Source: Geothrix sp963705865 (GTDB lineage Bacteria; Acidobacteriota; Holophagae; Holophagales; Holophagaceae). From it: a DNA stretch of 64,000 nucleotides. A program made the position numbers and the translations under genes. Numbering within the stretch: the first letter of the stretch is position 1; every line of letters starts with the position of its first letter. Below the pieces are notes generated by a model, which worked only from the letters and a program-made list of their open reading frames with translations, ran no database searches and had not been told where the DNA came from. Location: positions 1 through 64,000 of the forward strand of contig CAVPLE010000120.1 in NCBI GenBank assembly GCA_963705865.1, read 5' to 3'. This document shows, one piece after another, positions 7,450 through 15,872 of this stretch.

Positions 7450-8601
7450 ATGCTCCACCTCCCACCGCTCTACCCGATCACCGACGCTTCGCGCCCCGAG
7501 CCGCTGTCGGCCCAGATCCGGCGGCTGGGCGAGGCGGGCTTCCCGCTGGTGCAGTTCCGGGGCAAGCCCCTTGATGCGAAAGCCCAATGGCTGGAACTGC
7601 GCGCGGCCCTGGCGGACGCGGCGGCGAACGGCGGTTGGCCCTTCATCTGCGTGAACGACCGGGCGGACCTGGCCATGCTCGCGGCCCGAGAAGGACTCAC
7701 GCCCTGGGGCCTGCACCTGGGCCAGGGCGACCTCCCGGCCTTCGAAGCGGCCCGCCTGCCTGGGCTGGGCGGTTGCCATATCGGCGCCTCGACCCACAGT
7801 CCAGCTGAGTGGGACGCTGCGGATGCTGCTTGCGATCATGCCGGCGTCGGTCCTTTCCGAGGCACGGCCACCAAGTCCGATCATGCCGAACCCATCGGGC
7901 TGGATGGCCTGCGGCTTGGCTGCGCGGCGCTGCGGGCGCAGGGTCTCGCGCCCATCGCCATCGGGGGCCTGGGCCCCGCCGATGCCAGGGCCTGCTTCGA
8001 AGCGGGAGCCGAATCCCTGGCCATGGTGGGCGAGTTCCAGCGCTCCACCGATCCCGCCCCCCTTGGCTGGGAGGTCCAACAAGCGCGATGGCAGGTCCGC
8101 CCGCCCTTTCGTCGAGGCCAGGGCATCGTGATCCTGGGCGGCAGCGGCGCCGGGAAAAGCACCCTCGGCCGGCTCCTGGCCCAGCGGCTGGGTCTGGTCT
8201 TCCAGGACCTGGACGACGCGATCGAAGGCCAGCAGGGCGTCCCCGTGCGGACCATCTTCGCCGAGCTGGGCGAAAGCGCCTTCCGGGCCCTGGAATCCGC
8301 CCTGTTGCCCGCCCTGCTGACCAAACCTGGCGTGGTGGCCTTGGGCGGGGGTGCCTGGGAAGCTTCGGCCAATCGGGATGCGGTCGCCGCCGCAGGTTTC
8401 GCCCCACTCTGGCTCGCCGAGCCCCCGGTTCGCGCCTGGGAACGGGTAGGCCGGGATCCTCAGCGTCCCCTCGCCCAGGACCGGAGCGCTTTCCTGGCCC
8501 GGTGCGCGATCCGGGCCGCTGCCTGGTCCCTGGCGCCTGCCCTGCTGCCTTTCGGCCGGGGCCCGGAGGATCTTGTCTCCGCCATGATGACGGCTTGGTA
8601 G
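7450..8601 (+). CDS. thiamine-phosphate synthase-like / shikimate kinase fusion
   Basis: 383 residues from ATG 7450 (GGAG upstream; a GTG 18 bases earlier is possible). Residues 1-~205 match ThiE/TenI: LYPITD, QFRGKPL (normally QLRDK), ICVNDRADLA, GLHLGQGDLP, GPFRGTATK and PIAIGGL, the TIM-barrel residues that bind HMP-PP and thiazole phosphate. Residues ~220-383 match shikimate kinase: P-loop GGSGAGKST, DLDDAIE, IFAELGESAFRALE, ALGGGAW and RPLAQD. Both halves keep their catalytic motifs. ThiE makes thiamine phosphate; AroK phosphorylates shikimate in aromatic amino acid synthesis. The fusion joins unrelated pathways and I do not know it as a standard architecture. ThiE could instead be a TenI-type enzyme. 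Confidence 0.85.
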   Translation: MLHLPPLYPITDASRPEPLSAQIRRLGEAGFPLVQFRGKPLDAKAQWLELRAALADAAANGGWPFICVNDRADLAMLAAREGLTPWGLHLGQGDLPAFEAARLPGLGGCHIGASTHSPAEWDAADAACDHAGVGPFRGTATKSDHAEPIGLDGLRLGCAALRAQGLAPIAIGGLGPADARACFEAGAESLAMVGEFQRSTDPAPLGWEVQQARWQVRPPFRRGQGIVILGGSGAGKSTLGRLLAQRLGLVFQDLDDAIEGQQGVPVRTIFAELGESAFRALESALLPALLTKPGVVALGGGAWEASANRDAVAAAGFAPLWLAEPPVRAWERVGRDPQRPLAQDRSAFLARCAIRAAAWSLAPALLPFGRGPEDLVSAMMTAW

Positions 8602-8629
8602 ACTAGACGTCCTCCCCAGGAATATCCCA

Positions 8630-9370
8630 TTGGACTTGATCCTTTCCGATCTGCACTCGAACCTGCATGCCCTCCGGGCCGTGCTGCGGTTCGCTCGGCG
8701 GCGGGCCATCCAGCGTTTCGTGCTCCTGGGGGATCTGGTGGGCTACGGCGCCCATCCCAATCAACTGCTGGACAAGGTGCGCGAGCTGAGGCCCCGGTTC
8801 ATGGTCCGGGGCAACCACGACAAAGTCTGCGCGGGTCTGGAGCCTTACGACTCCTTCAGCCTGCCGGCCCGCCAGGCGGCGGATTGGACCCGGGAGAAGC
8901 TGCGTCAGGACAACTGGCGCTTCCTGGCGGACCTCCCGGTCGGCCCCCAATGGGTGGGAGAGGATTACCAGATCGCCCATGGATCGCCGATGGATGAGGA
9001 CGCCTACCTGCTCCACATCCGCGAAATCGGCCAGGCCTTCGACGCCTTCGAAGGCCCCCTCTGCTTCTTTGGCCATACCCATCTACCCGGTTGCTTCGAA
9101 CTGGACGAGGCCCAGGGCCGGTTCAACTGGATCTGCCTCCAGCCAGGCGAGTGGTTCGAGATGCAGCCGCACTCCCGTTATCTGGTGAACCCTGGGTCCG
9201 TCGGTCAGCCGAGGGATCGTGATCCGAGGGTCTCCTTCATGACCTATGACCCCAAACGGCGACGGGTGCGCCTCCACCGCCTGGACTACGATGTGCATGG
9301 CGCCGCCAAAGCCATCCTGGCCGCCGGGCTCCATTCCAACCTGGCGGACCGGCTGAGCCAAGGCATCTGA
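8630..9370 (+). CDS. calcineurin-like metallophosphoesterase (YfcE/MJ0936-type)
   Basis: 246 residues from a TTG start with CAGGAA upstream. Metal-binding motifs of the family occur in order: SDLHSNLHAL, GDLVGYG, GNHD, AHGSP and FGHTHLP. The C-terminus has the NPGSVGQPRDRDPR segment typical of this small-phosphoesterase group. These enzymes are cytosolic phosphodiesterases or phosphatases with two metal ions; the physiological substrate is not evident. It lies 28 bases after the ThiE/AroK fusion and 13 before the PilZ gene, so the three probably form one transcript. Confidence 0.88.
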   Translation: MDLILSDLHSNLHALRAVLRFARRRAIQRFVLLGDLVGYGAHPNQLLDKVRELRPRFMVRGNHDKVCAGLEPYDSFSLPARQAADWTREKLRQDNWRFLADLPVGPQWVGEDYQIAHGSPMDEDAYLLHIREIGQAFDAFEGPLCFFGHTHLPGCFELDEAQGRFNWICLQPGEWFEMQPHSRYLVNPGSVGQPRDRDPRVSFMTYDPKRRRVRLHRLDYDVHGAAKAILAAGLHSNLADRLSQGI

Positions 9371-9383
9371 AAGGCACCACCCC

Positions 9384-10085
9384 ATGGGAAAGCCCATTTC
9401 CGCCCTGGCGGCCCCCGTCCTGGAACAGTTCCTCATCCAGGCCCGCCTCACGAAGGCCGTGGCGAGCCTCCGGCTGCAGGGCGCCAACTCCAGGTTGCTG
9501 GGCGATCTCCGCCTCCACGCCTTCCGTCCAGGTTCCACCCTGGAACTGTCCGGCATCCATGCCCGCGACGCGATGCCTGCCGAAGGCACGCCCGTCACCC
9601 TCACCCTCCTGCTGGGCGAGGAGGTGCTCACCCTCGAGTCCATCCTGCTCCCACCCCTTCCGGACGAGGGCGGGGACACGCTCCTGTGTCTCGATTGGCC
9701 GCATGAACCTGCGCAGTTGCATCGCCGCCGTGACATGCGCGTGGCGGCCCCGGAGCAGTCCCCTCTGAAGGTGCGCGTGGGCCTCGGAGGGAAGATCCAC
9801 GACGCCCTGCTGGTGAACCTCACGGAAACCGGTGTCGGCCTCGCCCTGGAGGAATCCCTCGTCGTGGAACTCCACGCCCCGGTGGACATCGACGCCGAGC
9901 TTCCGGATGGCTCGGTGCTCCACTGCCCCGGCGAGGTCCGACATCTGGCATACCTCGAAGGCCAGGACTTTCCCACCCGGCTTGGCGTGGTCCTGCTGCC
10001 CAGCCCCGACATGGATCTCGAGCCCATCCACCGCTTCATCCAGGCGCGGCGAACCGACCGGTCCCAGGGGTTCCGCCAAGGGTGA
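9384..10085 (+). CDS. PilZ-domain protein (c-di-GMP receptor)
   Basis: 233 residues. The C-terminal ~110 residues contain HRRRDMRV, fitting the RxxxR half of the PilZ c-di-GMP site, and VNLTETGVGLALEE, the (D/N)xSxxG-like half with T in place of S. The N-terminal ~110 residues form a beta-rich YcgR-N-like domain. It should sense c-di-GMP in the cytosol and alter motility or adhesion. An HD-GYP protein at 58105-59871 could be an enzyme in the same signalling network. Converges with the POT transporter gene, 12 bases apart. Confidence 0.8.
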   Translation: MGKPISALAAPVLEQFLIQARLTKAVASLRLQGANSRLLGDLRLHAFRPGSTLELSGIHARDAMPAEGTPVTLTLLLGEEVLTLESILLPPLPDEGGDTLLCLDWPHEPAQLHRRRDMRVAAPEQSPLKVRVGLGGKIHDALLVNLTETGVGLALEESLVVELHAPVDIDAELPDGSVLHCPGEVRHLAYLEGQDFPTRLGVVLLPSPDMDLEPIHRFIQARRTDRSQGFRQG

Positions 10086-10097
10086 CCGGGCCCGGGA

Positions 10098-11570
10098 TCA
10101 GGCCTTGCGGAGGCTGACGATGCTGCCGCCCGCGCCCAGGGCCAGCATGATCACGGCCTGGACGAGGGTCTTGTAGGAAACGGAATCCCCCGAGACGGCC
10201 GACCAGACGAACAGCACGCCTGCGACGAGCAGCAGAACGTAGATCCCCAGCATGATCTTCCGGGCTTTCTCGTTCGTTTCAGGCGTGTCCTCCGAGAAGA
10301 TCCGGTCGTAGAAGATGAGACCGACCGCGGCGAGGACATTCAGGGCCACGAAGAGCAGCCAGAAGATCCTGGCCGCCGCGGGCCCTCCGGGCTGGCCCAC
10401 CAAGGGTTTCAGCATGGAACCGTAGAGGCCGCCCCCGAGGCTGGAGCCGATGAGGCTGCCAATGACACCGTAGAGGAAGGCGTAGCCCATGTAGACGGCC
10501 TTCTTGTCCGCCGGGGCCACCAGCCCCACATAACTGTAGTACTTCGGGTGGGCCGTCATCTCGCCGATGGAGAAGACCGAGATGCCCAGGATGAACACCC
10601 ACACGTTGGTGGAAGCCGCCAGGCAGAGGAACCCGAGGGTGCCGATGACGATGCCCGACACCATGGTCGGCAGTGGCCGGATCTTCTTCACGATGCGGCT
10701 GACGAGCACCTGCAGCAGGATGATGGTCCCGCCGTTGACCACGGTGACGTGCTCGGCGTCGAACTTGAGGGGCACGCCGAAGGACGCGAAAAAGCGGTTC
10801 ACCGGCGTGGCATCCACGAAGTCGCGCAGGTACCAGAGCACGGATCCGAAGTTCTGGAAGTACAGGATCCAGAAGCCGGAGTAGATCACGATCATCAGCA
10901 TGAACCGGGCATCGCCCAGCACCATGGCAGCGCCACGGGCTACTTCCCGCAGGCTCTTGGTGTTCGCGGGTTTCGGTGGATCCTTGAAGAGGAAGACCGT
11001 GGGAAACAGCATGGCCGCGCAATACAGGGCCGAGGCGATGAAGACATAGCGCCAGGAGAAGCCCTTCAGCACGCTCACGACGAGGGGCGCCAGGAAGGCC
11101 CCAATGTTGATCATCCAGTAGTAGATGCCGAAGCCGAAGCCGGAGTTCTCCTCGGTGGTGGTGCGCGCCAGGGTGCCCGAAATGATGGGCTTGAACAGGC
11201 CGGCGCCGGTGGCCATGACGAGGAGCCCCGCGAACACCGCCCCGTAGGACGTGACATTCCCGGCGATGAAGTACCCCGCCGCAAGAATCGAGAACGCGAA
11301 GAGGAGCATGCGCCGGTACCCATACCGGTCCGCCAGAGCCCCGCCCGCGATGGGGATGACGTAGGTGAAGGCGTAGATCAGGCTCTGGAGGAAGCCGACG
11401 GATTGTTCCGAGAAGCCCAGACCGCCCTTCACGACCTCGTTCGTGAGGTAGACCGCGAGCACCGAGTTGAGGCCGTAATAGGCCGCCCGCTCAAAGAGCT
11501 CCATGACATTCGCCAGCCAGAAGACGGGCGGGAAGGAGCGCAGGATTCCGGCAGGACGCTGAGTGGGCAT
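10098..11570 (-). CDS. POT/PTR2-family proton-coupled transporter
   Basis: 490 residues with about 12-14 hydrophobic helices. The first helix has MELFERAAYYGLNSVLAVYLT, the E-x-x-E-R-x-x-x-Y-G signature of proton-dependent oligopeptide transporters. ADRYGYRRMLL is the MFS loop 2-3 motif. Likely imports di/tripeptides or a related solute using protons. It lies 29 bases downstream of the aldehyde oxidoreductase operon on the same strand, but has its own consensus -10 box placed so that the message would be leaderless. Confidence 0.88.
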   Translation of the reverse strand: MPTQRPAGILRSFPPVFWLANVMELFERAAYYGLNSVLAVYLTNEVVKGGLGFSEQSVGFLQSLIYAFTYVIPIAGGALADRYGYRRMLLFAFSILAAGYFIAGNVTSYGAVFAGLLVMATGAGLFKPIISGTLARTTTEENSGFGFGIYYWMINIGAFLAPLVVSVLKGFSWRYVFIASALYCAAMLFPTVFLFKDPPKPANTKSLREVARGAAMVLGDARFMLMIVIYSGFWILYFQNFGSVLWYLRDFVDATPVNRFFASFGVPLKFDAEHVTVVNGGTIILLQVLVSRIVKKIRPLPTMVSGIVIGTLGFLCLAASTNVWVFILGISVFSIGEMTAHPKYYSYVGLVAPADKKAVYMGYAFLYGVIGSLIGSSLGGGLYGSMLKPLVGQPGGPAAARIFWLLFVALNVLAAVGLIFYDRIFSEDTPETNEKARKIMLGIYVLLLVAGVLFVWSAVSGDSVSYKTLVQAVIMLALGAGGSIVSLRKA

Positions 11571-11576
11571 CCGGGG

Positions 11577-11582
11577 ATTATA
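11577..11582 (-). promoter_or_regulatory. consensus -10 box (TATAAT) just upstream of the POT start codon
   Basis: On the minus strand TATAAT is followed by CCCCGG and then the ATG at 11570, so transcription would begin at or next to the start codon. No Shine-Dalgarno fits in the gap. No good -35 was found. Confidence 0.45.
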
Positions 11583-11599
11583 CGGGACCTTGAGGTTTC

Positions 11600-11887
11600 C
11601 TAGCCTCCGCCCCGCTGAAAGCCGCGGTGGAATCGGGCCATGAAGGCCTCGACCTCGCCCTTCGAGTACCCCTCAAGCTGGATGTCGATCTGGTGTCGGG
11701 GCAGGGTCACGTTGCCCAGCCGGAGATCAGCGAGCGGGAAGAGCCGGATCGTCCAGCGCCGTGCGCCATCCCAACCCCGGAAACCCCCGCCATCCTCCGT
11801 TGCCACGGCCAAGCCGACTGCCCCGGGGAGTAGGCGCAGAAATTCCTCGCGACTGAGGGTCATCTCCAGGCTCAACGAATCGCTCAT
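11600..11887 (-). CDS. small conserved-looking protein of the aldehyde oxidoreductase operon (AorE position)
   Basis: 95 residues from ATG 11887, which overlaps the MoaD-like gene's stop by one base (TGATG), so the two are translationally coupled. No domain recognised: an N-terminal MTLSREEFLRLLP helix, a middle with GWDGARRWTIRLFPL, and a C-terminus HRGFQRGGG. The terminal glycines recall ubiquitin-like sulfur carriers, although the fold is not evidently MoaD. By position it may help maturation or assembly of the tungsten enzyme. A longer upstream frame is ignored because it runs across the MoaD gene. Confidence 0.75.
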   Translation of the reverse strand: MSDSLSLEMTLSREEFLRLLPGAVGLAVATEDGGGFRGWDGARRWTIRLFPLADLRLGNVTLPRHQIDIQLEGYSKGEVEAFMARFHRGFQRGGG

Positions 11888-12141
11888 CAGCCGCCGGCCA
11901 CCGGGGGCCAGATGGCCAGAGCCTGACCTTCGGCAAGGGTTCGCGTCCTCCATTCCGAACCGGCCACCCAGACGCCATCCACCAACACGATGGCGCACTG
12001 GCCGGGCGGAATGCCCTGGCGTCGGATCAGATCGGCCACAGTCACGCCTGGATCAACCTCCAACTCGACGCGATGGCGGGACCTGTCCTCCGCCGGGAGG
12101 TGGGCCGCGAGCGAGGCGAACAGCTTGAGGGTGATCTTCAT
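11887..12141 (-). CDS. MoaD/ThiS-like sulfur carrier protein
   Basis: 84 residues from ATG 12141. It begins MKITLKLFASLAAHLP, the first beta strand of MoaD-type beta-grasp proteins, has PGVTVADLIRRQGIP and ILVDG in the middle, and ends in PPVAGG, the C-terminal GlyGly that is adenylated and thiocarboxylated. The start overlaps the FAD-subunit stop by four bases. It probably supplies sulfur for the metal-binding pterin cofactor of the adjacent tungsten oxidoreductase. Confidence 0.85.
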   Translation of the reverse strand: MKITLKLFASLAAHLPAEDRSRHRVELEVDPGVTVADLIRRQGIPPGQCAIVLVDGVWVAGSEWRTRTLAEGQALAIWPPVAGG

Positions 12142-13382
12142 GCCACGCTGTGCGCCGCGGCCAGGTAGGCCTGCATGATCTGGGTTGGATCCTGTAGGAG
12201 CCGCTGTTTCCACTTGCCCAGGCGGACGCGGCCCTCAATGAGACCCCGGAAAGCGCCGATGTGGTCGGCGAACCCCACGCAGTTCGCGCCCACGAGTCGG
12301 TCCCCGTCGAACTGCAGGTTCAGGTAGCGGTAGTGCGCCTCGTCGAGCACCTCGGTGGATTCCCCGTCAGGCACGCCCTGCCATTCCCCGAAGGAGGATG
12401 AGACGAGCCCGAGGGTGGTCAGCACGTTGAAGACGAAGCTGCCGCGAAACTGGGCGGGCTTCCCGGCCATGTTCAGCGCCGCGATGCGTCCCTGCTCCAC
12501 GGCGTTGGGCTGGATGGCGTTGAGCTGCCGCCGGCCCGTGAGGCAGTCCGTGGCCTCGGCCACGTCCCCGGCGGCATAGATGCCAGGAACGCTGGTCTGC
12601 ATGGTGGGATCCACCAGGATCCCTCGGTCCACGTCGATGCCACTGCCCGCAAGGAAGTCGAGGTTGGGGTCCACGCCCACCGCGCTGAGGTAGAGGTCCG
12701 CCGGCAAGGTGCGTCCGTCCGGCAGGGCCACTCGGAGGGCGCCGTCCTCAGCCGTGATGCCGAGGGGCTGGGTGTGGGTGAGGATCTTCACGCCCTTGGC
12801 CTCGCACCAGGTGCGGATCATGCCGCTGGCAGTGGGGTTCATCATGCGGCGCACCATGTAGCCGCTGCGGACGAGGATGGTGAGATCCACGCCGCGCGAT
12901 AGCAGGCCCTCCATGATGATGCAGCCCACGAAGCCGGCGCCCATCTGGACGATCCGGGTGCCGGGACGGGCCTGGGCCAGGATGGTCCGGGCGTCCTCGA
13001 GGGTCCAGCAACTGTGCACGCCCGGCAGGTCGATGCCGGGAATCTTCTCGAGGCTGGGATGCGAGCCCGTGGCGATGAGCAGGCGATCGAACGGCAGTGC
13101 CCGGCCCTCACCAAGGTCCACGGTACGGCGGGTGGCATCGATGCCCTTCGCCCGAGCCTGCACCAGCTGGATGCGCAGGCGGTCGAAGTGGTCGGCATCC
13201 TTCCGGATGTGGGTGCCCGCCTCCTCGATCTCCCCCTTCAGCAGGTAGGGAATGGCCATGCGGGCATAGGGCGGTTCGCCCTCGCCGCAGAGCAGAGTGA
13301 TCTCCGCGGCGGGGTCGGCCTTGCGCACGGTCTCCGCCGCGACCACGCCGGCGGGACCGCTACCGATGATGAGGTGTCGCAT
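12138..13382 (-). CDS. FAD/NAD(P)-dependent oxidoreductase subunit of aldehyde oxidoreductase (AorC-like)
   Basis: 414 residues of the pyridine nucleotide-disulfide oxidoreductase class: N-terminal FAD site IIGSGPAGVVAAE, ATGSHPSLE, a second Rossmann motif QMGAGFVGCIIMEGL for NAD(P), and the FAD motif GIYAAGDVAEA. Its location directly after the large tungsten subunit and before MoaD matches the Aromatoleum-type aorABC layout. There this subunit passes electrons between the Fe-S subunit and NAD+. Could also act as a separate ferredoxin reductase. Confidence 0.82.
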   Translation of the reverse strand: MRHLIIGSGPAGVVAAETVRKADPAAEITLLCGEGEPPYARMAIPYLLKGEIEEAGTHIRKDADHFDRLRIQLVQARAKGIDATRRTVDLGEGRALPFDRLLIATGSHPSLEKIPGIDLPGVHSCWTLEDARTILAQARPGTRIVQMGAGFVGCIIMEGLLSRGVDLTILVRSGYMVRRMMNPTASGMIRTWCEAKGVKILTHTQPLGITAEDGALRVALPDGRTLPADLYLSAVGVDPNLDFLAGSGIDVDRGILVDPTMQTSVPGIYAAGDVAEATDCLTGRRQLNAIQPNAVEQGRIAALNMAGKPAQFRGSFVFNVLTTLGLVSSSFGEWQGVPDGESTEVLDEAHYRYLNLQFDGDRLVGANCVGFADHIGAFRGLIEGRVRLGKWKQRLLQDPTQIMQAYLAAAHSVA

Positions 13383-13397
13383 GGAACGATCTGCCGT

Positions 13398-15248
13398 TCA
13401 TACGCCGAGACGCGAACGCGTCTCGGCGGTAGGGACGCCTTCTGGCGTCCAACCGCGCAATTGGTAGTACTCGGGCAGCATCTGCGGGAGTTTCGACACG
13501 GCTCCCTTCTGAGGGCCGGATGGGGCGGGTTCGTTGAGCAGGCGCGGCGGCAGGGTGTCGTCCTTGGCCGTGAAGCCGGCGGCGAGGTTGAACTCGCGCT
13601 CCAGGTTCCAGATGCGCTCGCCCACCAGCAGCAGCCGCTCCTCGGACCAGTCGCCCTCGCAGGCGGCCTGGATCTGCGGCTGGATGTCCGACAGGCCCCA
13701 GGCGAAGGTGGTGAACAGGCAGATGCCGGCGGAATCCACCACGGCGGTAAGGTCCTGGAAGGCCTTCAGCATGGCGGGTTTCCCTTCGGTGGCCTGGGGC
13801 TCCATCTTCACGGGAATGCCCAGCACCTCAGGGGACACCATGTAGCCGCGCAGGTGGCAGGCACCGCGGTTGTTGGTGGCGTAGGCCAGGCCCATGCCCT
13901 GCAGGCCGCGGCCGTCGTAGGCCGGGAATTCCTGGCTCTTGACGGTCATGGAGAGGTCGGGGCGGCCGTATTTCTCGCACAGGCGCCGGGAACCGAGGCC
14001 GATGATCTTGCCGAACCCGATGCCCTGGGCGGTCCACTCGGCCAGCGTCACGAGGGCTTCCGTGGAGCCGAAGGGCATCTTCAAGCCCGTCTCCTTCTCG
14101 GTGAGGATGCCCAGTTCGTACAGCTCCATGGCCGCGCCCACGGTGGCGCCGAAGGAGATGGGATCGAAGCCGTCCTCGTTGCAGAGGAAGTTGGCGTAGG
14201 TGAGGGCCTCCAGGTCCGACACGCCGTTCGCCGCGCCCAGGGCCCAGGCCGCCTCGTACTCCACGCCGCCGGAAGCGCCGTGGTACTGGGGCTTGTCCTT
14301 GACGCTGAAGTGGCCGGGATCCATGCGGGAGATGCGTCCGCAGGCGATGGTGCAGCCGAAGCAGGCGCCGTTGGTGACGAGGTTGGTCTTGCCGTCCGTG
14401 GGCCGCTTCTCGTGCATGGCCTCGCCGGAGATGTCGTGGGCACCCTCGAACTGGATCTCGCGGTGATTGCGGGTGGGCAGCGCCCCCAGCTCGTTGATGA
14501 CGTTCATGAGCACCTGGGTGCCGTAGGTCGGGAGCCCCTGCCCCGTCACGCCGTTGGCCGCCAGCACCTTCTTGCCGGCTTCGGTGGCCGCGAGGAAGGC
14601 CTCCGGGTTCGCCATCTGGTAGGCATCCGTGCGGGTGCCCCGGACAGCCACGGCCTTGAGGTTCTTCGAACCCATGACCGCGCCGACACCAGACCGGCCA
14701 GCGGCCCGGTGCAGGTCGTTCACGATGGCCGCGTAGAGCACCCGGTTCTCCCCGGTCCGGCCGATGGCCGCCACGCGGATCTGGGGGTCCTGGTGCTGAG
14801 TCTTGATGGTCTCCTCGGTCTCCCAGACGGTCTTGCCCCAGAGGTGGGAGGCATCCACCAGCTCGGCCTTGCCGTCGTTGATGAGGAGATAGACGGGCTT
14901 CGGGGAAGCGCCCTCGAAGATCACCATGTCCCAGCCCGCGAACTTCAGCTCGGCGCCGAAGTAGCCGCCGGAGTTGGAGCAGGCGATGGCGCCCGTGAGC
15001 GGGCCCTTGGTGACCACGGAATAGCGTCCGCCCGTGGCGGCCATGGTGCCCGTGAGCGGGCCCGTCACGAAGATGAGCTTGTTCTTGGGCGAGAAGGGAT
15101 CGACCTTCGGGTCGATCTCAGACACGAGGTACTTGGTGGCGAGGCCCCGCTGGCCCAGGTAGTCCTGGGCCCACTGCAGGTTCAGCGGCTCCGTGGTGCA
15201 GGTGCCGGCTTCGAGGTTCACGCGAAGGACGTTCTTGGTCCATGCCAT
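13398..15248 (-). CDS. tungsten-containing aldehyde:ferredoxin oxidoreductase, large subunit (AorB-like)
   Basis: 616 residues, the usual AOR length (~605-620). It opens with KNVLRVNLEAGTCTTEPL. The AOR N domain follows with TGPLTGTMAATGGRYSVVTK and a pterin-binding region around GGYFGAELKFAG. The [4Fe-4S] ligands are seen as CFGCTIAC near residue 295, with the fourth Cys in DSAGICLF further on. DLHRAAGRSGVGAVMGSKNLKA is typical of the family. It oxidises aldehydes to carboxylic acids (or reduces acids) with a W-bis-pterin cofactor in the cytosol. The Fe-S protein is encoded 12 bases upstream and the FAD subunit downstream. Substrate range is unknown. Confidence 0.93.
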   Translation of the reverse strand: MAWTKNVLRVNLEAGTCTTEPLNLQWAQDYLGQRGLATKYLVSEIDPKVDPFSPKNKLIFVTGPLTGTMAATGGRYSVVTKGPLTGAIACSNSGGYFGAELKFAGWDMVIFEGASPKPVYLLINDGKAELVDASHLWGKTVWETEETIKTQHQDPQIRVAAIGRTGENRVLYAAIVNDLHRAAGRSGVGAVMGSKNLKAVAVRGTRTDAYQMANPEAFLAATEAGKKVLAANGVTGQGLPTYGTQVLMNVINELGALPTRNHREIQFEGAHDISGEAMHEKRPTDGKTNLVTNGACFGCTIACGRISRMDPGHFSVKDKPQYHGASGGVEYEAAWALGAANGVSDLEALTYANFLCNEDGFDPISFGATVGAAMELYELGILTEKETGLKMPFGSTEALVTLAEWTAQGIGFGKIIGLGSRRLCEKYGRPDLSMTVKSQEFPAYDGRGLQGMGLAYATNNRGACHLRGYMVSPEVLGIPVKMEPQATEGKPAMLKAFQDLTAVVDSAGICLFTTFAWGLSDIQPQIQAACEGDWSEERLLLVGERIWNLEREFNLAAGFTAKDDTLPPRLLNEPAPSGPQKGAVSKLPQMLPEYYQLRGWTPEGVPTAETRSRLGV

Positions 15249-15260
15249 GGCGATTTCTCC

Positions 15261-15737
15261 TCACACCGTCGCCGGGTTGGTGTCGGTCTTGCCTGCCCAC
15301 TGGCGCATCTTCCCGAGCCCCGTCCAATCGGCGTCCACGTAGGTGATGGCACCGGTGGGGCAGGCCTTGGCGCAGGCCGGCTCGCCGCCGCAGAGGTCGC
15401 ATTTCTGCACCTTGCCGCTGGACGCCACGTAGTTGATGGTGCCGAAGGGGCAGGCGATGGTGCAGACCTTGCAGCCCACACAGGTGGGCTCCAACACGAT
15501 CTTCGCGCCGGTGACGGGATCAAGTCGGATGGCGTCCACCGGGCAGGCCGTCATGCACCAGGCCTCGTCGCACTGCGTGCAGGTGTAGGGCACGAAGCGA
15601 CCTTCCTTGTGGAACGTGAACACTTTGATCCGCGACTTGGCGATGGTGAAGCTGCGGTGGTTCTCCCAGGAGCAGGCCATCTCGCACTGGAGGCAGCCCG
15701 TGCACTTGTTGGGATCGAGGTGGAGGGACTTCTGCAT
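15261..15737 (-). CDS. ferredoxin-like Fe-S subunit with four [4Fe-4S] sites (AorA-like)
   Basis: 158 residues from ATG 15737, preceded by AGGAGG. Sixteen cysteines fall in four groups: CTGCLQCEMAC, CTQCDEAWCMTACP, CVGCKVCTIACP and CDLCGGEPACAKACP. This is the arrangement of electron-transfer subunits of the DMSO reductase/AOR type. It starts the aldehyde oxidoreductase operon and should relay electrons between the tungsten subunit and the FAD subunit or ferredoxin. A longer upstream frame lacks any binding site. Confidence 0.92.
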   Translation of the reverse strand: MQKSLHLDPNKCTGCLQCEMACSWENHRSFTIAKSRIKVFTFHKEGRFVPYTCTQCDEAWCMTACPVDAIRLDPVTGAKIVLEPTCVGCKVCTIACPFGTINYVASSGKVQKCDLCGGEPACAKACPTGAITYVDADWTGLGKMRQWAGKTDTNPATV

Positions 15738-15840
15738 GGCGGAACCTCCTATGGATGGCACCTGTCGAGAATGGATCGCGATGATCATAGATCGGATAAC
15801 GGTGAAGGGTGACGCTCTTTTTTATCGCCAGGATGGACAA

Positions 15841-15870
15841 GGGAAAGGGCGCCTCGTGGCGCCCTTTCCC
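15841..15870. terminator. perfect 13-bp stem, terminator-like
   Basis: GGGAAAGGGCGCC, loop TCGT, then its exact complement. It sits three bases after the stop of the zinc-ribbon membrane protein (minus strand), and upstream of the aldehyde oxidoreductase operon. The T-tract after the stem is weak, so termination efficiency is uncertain. Confidence 0.6.
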
Positions 15871-15872
15871 TT

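Noticed and set aside
10086..10095. CCGGGCCCGG palindrome between the PilZ and POT genes as a terminator
   Set aside because: No loop and no T-tract; a short GC palindrome is expected by chance in such a genome.
13014..15812. 932-codon open frame opposite the aldehyde oxidoreductase genes
   Set aside because: The opposite strand has complete conserved Fe-S, AOR and FAD families; the long frame is an artefact of GC-rich third positions and has no recognisable motifs.
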